This document shows, in pieces, positions 41,659 to 43,097 of a stretch of DNA of 43,097 nucleotides. The position numbers and the translations under genes were made by a program. Position 1 is the first letter of the stretch. Each line of letters opens with the position of its first letter. Source of the stretch: Hyphochytrium catenoides (lineage: Eukaryota > Sar > Hyphochytriomycetes > Hyphochytriales > Hyphochytriaceae); NCBI GenBank assembly GCA_900088475.1, contig FLMG01001518.1, positions 1 to 43,097 of the forward strand, written 5' to 3'. A model generated the notes under the pieces. That model searched no databases. It saw only the letters and a list, made by a program, of their open reading frames with translations, and was not told where the DNA came from.

Positions 41659-43097
41659 TCACCAAGTGAGCTGGCCAGTCTGTTCTTCCCAAGTCGGGGG
41701 CTTGTTAACCCTCGACGGGGAGGCAGAGAGAGGTTCTCGTTCGCTCCCTTTAGCCTTAACAGGATTGAGCATCTTGATCTCGCGTACTTCCTCCTCTTTT
41801 GCTTGCCTCTCTCTCTTCACGGCGTACGATGTCGGACCAGATCGAGAAGGAGCTGCGGGAGAGCTGTCCGGCAGCATGATAAGACAGGCACGTAGTGGCG
41901 AGCGGGAGTTGAAACAAAAGAGGAGTTAGCTGCATGTGAGGCGGGTACTAGCTGGCAGAATGGGTGAACTAACTTCCCAGAGTAGAGGAAAAGAGGCCAT
42001 TGAAAATGACGCTACGTAGAAAGAGACGAAAGCAGGAGGATAGCACTAACCTAGGCGACGCTGCGGAAGACGGTGGTACCACCGGCGACAGGGGGAGAGG
42101 GGTCAGCGCTTGAGGAGCAGGAGCTTTCCTCATGCCCCAGAGAGGGGAGATTGCCGAGGAGGCGGGCGAAGGCGCCGTTGTCACTCTCTTCCGTCTGCCG
42201 AAGGAGCGATCAAAGTCTTGACCAACTCCTCTCGCGAGGCACAGCGGCCGACCGGAGCTATCTTTCACGATATGGCGACCGCCGAACTAGAAAGAATGGG
42301 CAAAAGGGGACGAGCAGCAGAGAGAGAATTATTGCGGAACATTTGAGGCAGCGCCGAAGTGAGAGATAAAAGAGAGAGAGGGAGAGAGGGAAGATCTTAT
42401 ATCAGAACTTGCACCTGCCAAAAGACAGGGAGTCGCTGTTTACAAGATCAGTGCTTCCACCAGAAAGAGAGAGAGAGAGAGGAGAGAGCGAAGCAACGGC
42501 ATGGGAGGAGTATACTAGCTCACAAAAGGAAGAGAGAGAATGAGACCGAGAGGGAGAGACTTATAAGAGACACAGCGAGGAGAGGAGGGGAGAGAGAGAA
42601 TAGCTATCGAGGAGAAGGAGTTAAGAAAACATTGTGGGGAGAGAGAGGGAAGAGGTGGCGCTCCAGCAAGAGTTGCGACACCAACCTGGTCACTTAGCTG
42701 CCATTCGTCTGAAGTCCTCGCGGGTCTCTCACCTTTGTGACTTGGGGATGATGGAGAAGAAGAGAGAGGGAGAGACGATAACGAGACAGATGTAGGAAGG
42801 GAGCCCAGGTGTAGTTCTTCCTTAGGAAGGGCGAACGTCTTCCGTCGCTCAAGCTTCACTCTGGGACTGAAGAGGAGGAAGAGAGATGAGCGATTATGAA
42901 GAGACAGAGAGGAAGAAAGGGTAGGAGAGGATAGGGATAAATGTCTTTGAGAGAATAGGAGAGGAGAGGGATAGACAGAAGAAAGAGCAAGCCACCATCA
43001 AATTTTGGCCAGACAAATGCAGAGCGAGTGATATACGAGGAGAGAGACACCGAGAGAGGAGGAGAGAGCGAGACAAGCAACAAGAATATAGGAGAGA
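41659..43097 (-). CDS. Ser/Pro-rich protein of unknown function, 5' part outside the window
   Basis: Three phase-consistent exons, 42860-42686, 42286-42051 and 41863-41659, preceded by a pyrimidine-rich intron that runs off the right edge, so the N-terminus is missing. The 205 visible residues contain KLERRKTFALPKEELHLGSL, a Ser/Leu/Pro low-complexity run, FGGRHIVKDSSGRPLCLARG, then DFDRSFGRRKRV, a Pro/Ser linker, and a helical charged part (YAVKRERQAKEEEVREIKML) ending TWEEQTGQLTW. RRKTF and FGRRKR are possible kinase or nuclear-localisation sites. No domain is recognised. An overlapping, highly charged frame (41692-41483) could be an alternative 3' exon. Confidence 0.5.

Noticed and set aside
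1-43097. tRNA, rRNA, CRISPR arrays and bacterial-type operons
   Set aside because: I saw no cloverleaf-like tRNA boxes, no rRNA-like segments, no regularly spaced repeats with unique spacers, and no Shine-Dalgarno-linked gene strings.

Overview
This is eukaryotic nuclear DNA. Almost every gene is cut by short GT-AG introns of roughly 65-400 bases, there is no operon structure, and the products are typically eukaryotic: EH-domain endocytic adaptor, WDR27, DNAJC21/Jjj1, PDCD2/Tsr4-like, bZIP and P-class PPR. The gene mix suggests a unicellular or algal protist, possibly of the stramenopile/alveolate (SAR) or a related lineage. The hints are a bZIP with a C-terminal LTPxQ...FxxW element, a Cys-rich type I membrane protein of a sort I associate with ciliates and other protists, and a degenerate metallophosphoesterase. 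I cannot name a species. Introns are strikingly pyrimidine-rich on the transcribed gene's sense strand, so (CT)n runs mark plus-strand genes and (GA)n runs mark minus-strand genes. A run of four Ns lies inside one (CT)n run.

Layout. 1-1986: no gene recognised. 1987-2869 (+): ubiquitin-like protein with Gly-Gly followed by a hydrophobic tail. 3753-8839 (+): dual EH-domain adaptor in 11 exons. 9071-14867 (-): WDR27 in about 14 exons. 16135-16219 (-): possible small exon. 16404-17699 (+): EGF-like plus seven-helix membrane protein. 17943-20903 (-): type I membrane protein with a Cys-rich ectodomain. 21841-25133 (-): DNAJC21/Jjj1 in 10 exons. 25819-27168 (-): transposon-type protein. 28213-30175 (+): PDCD2/Tsr4 family. 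30622-32335 (-): bZIP factor. 33531-35087 (+): intronless PPR protein with ten repeats. 35377-36595 (-): small protein with a possible longin-like fold. 36782-37600 (-): decayed coding-like stretch. 37548-41361 (+): metallophosphoesterase-like protein with its active site lost. 41659-43097 (-): Ser/Pro-rich unknown gene running off the window.

The genes serve separate housekeeping roles. One link is notable: DNAJC21/Jjj1 acts late in 60S assembly and PDCD2/Tsr4 escorts the 40S protein uS5, so two ribosome-assembly factors lie about 3 kb apart. Exon boundaries were read by eye from splice motifs, reading-phase agreement and family similarity. Where phases agree across the junction the model is good; first and last exons are the weakest points.
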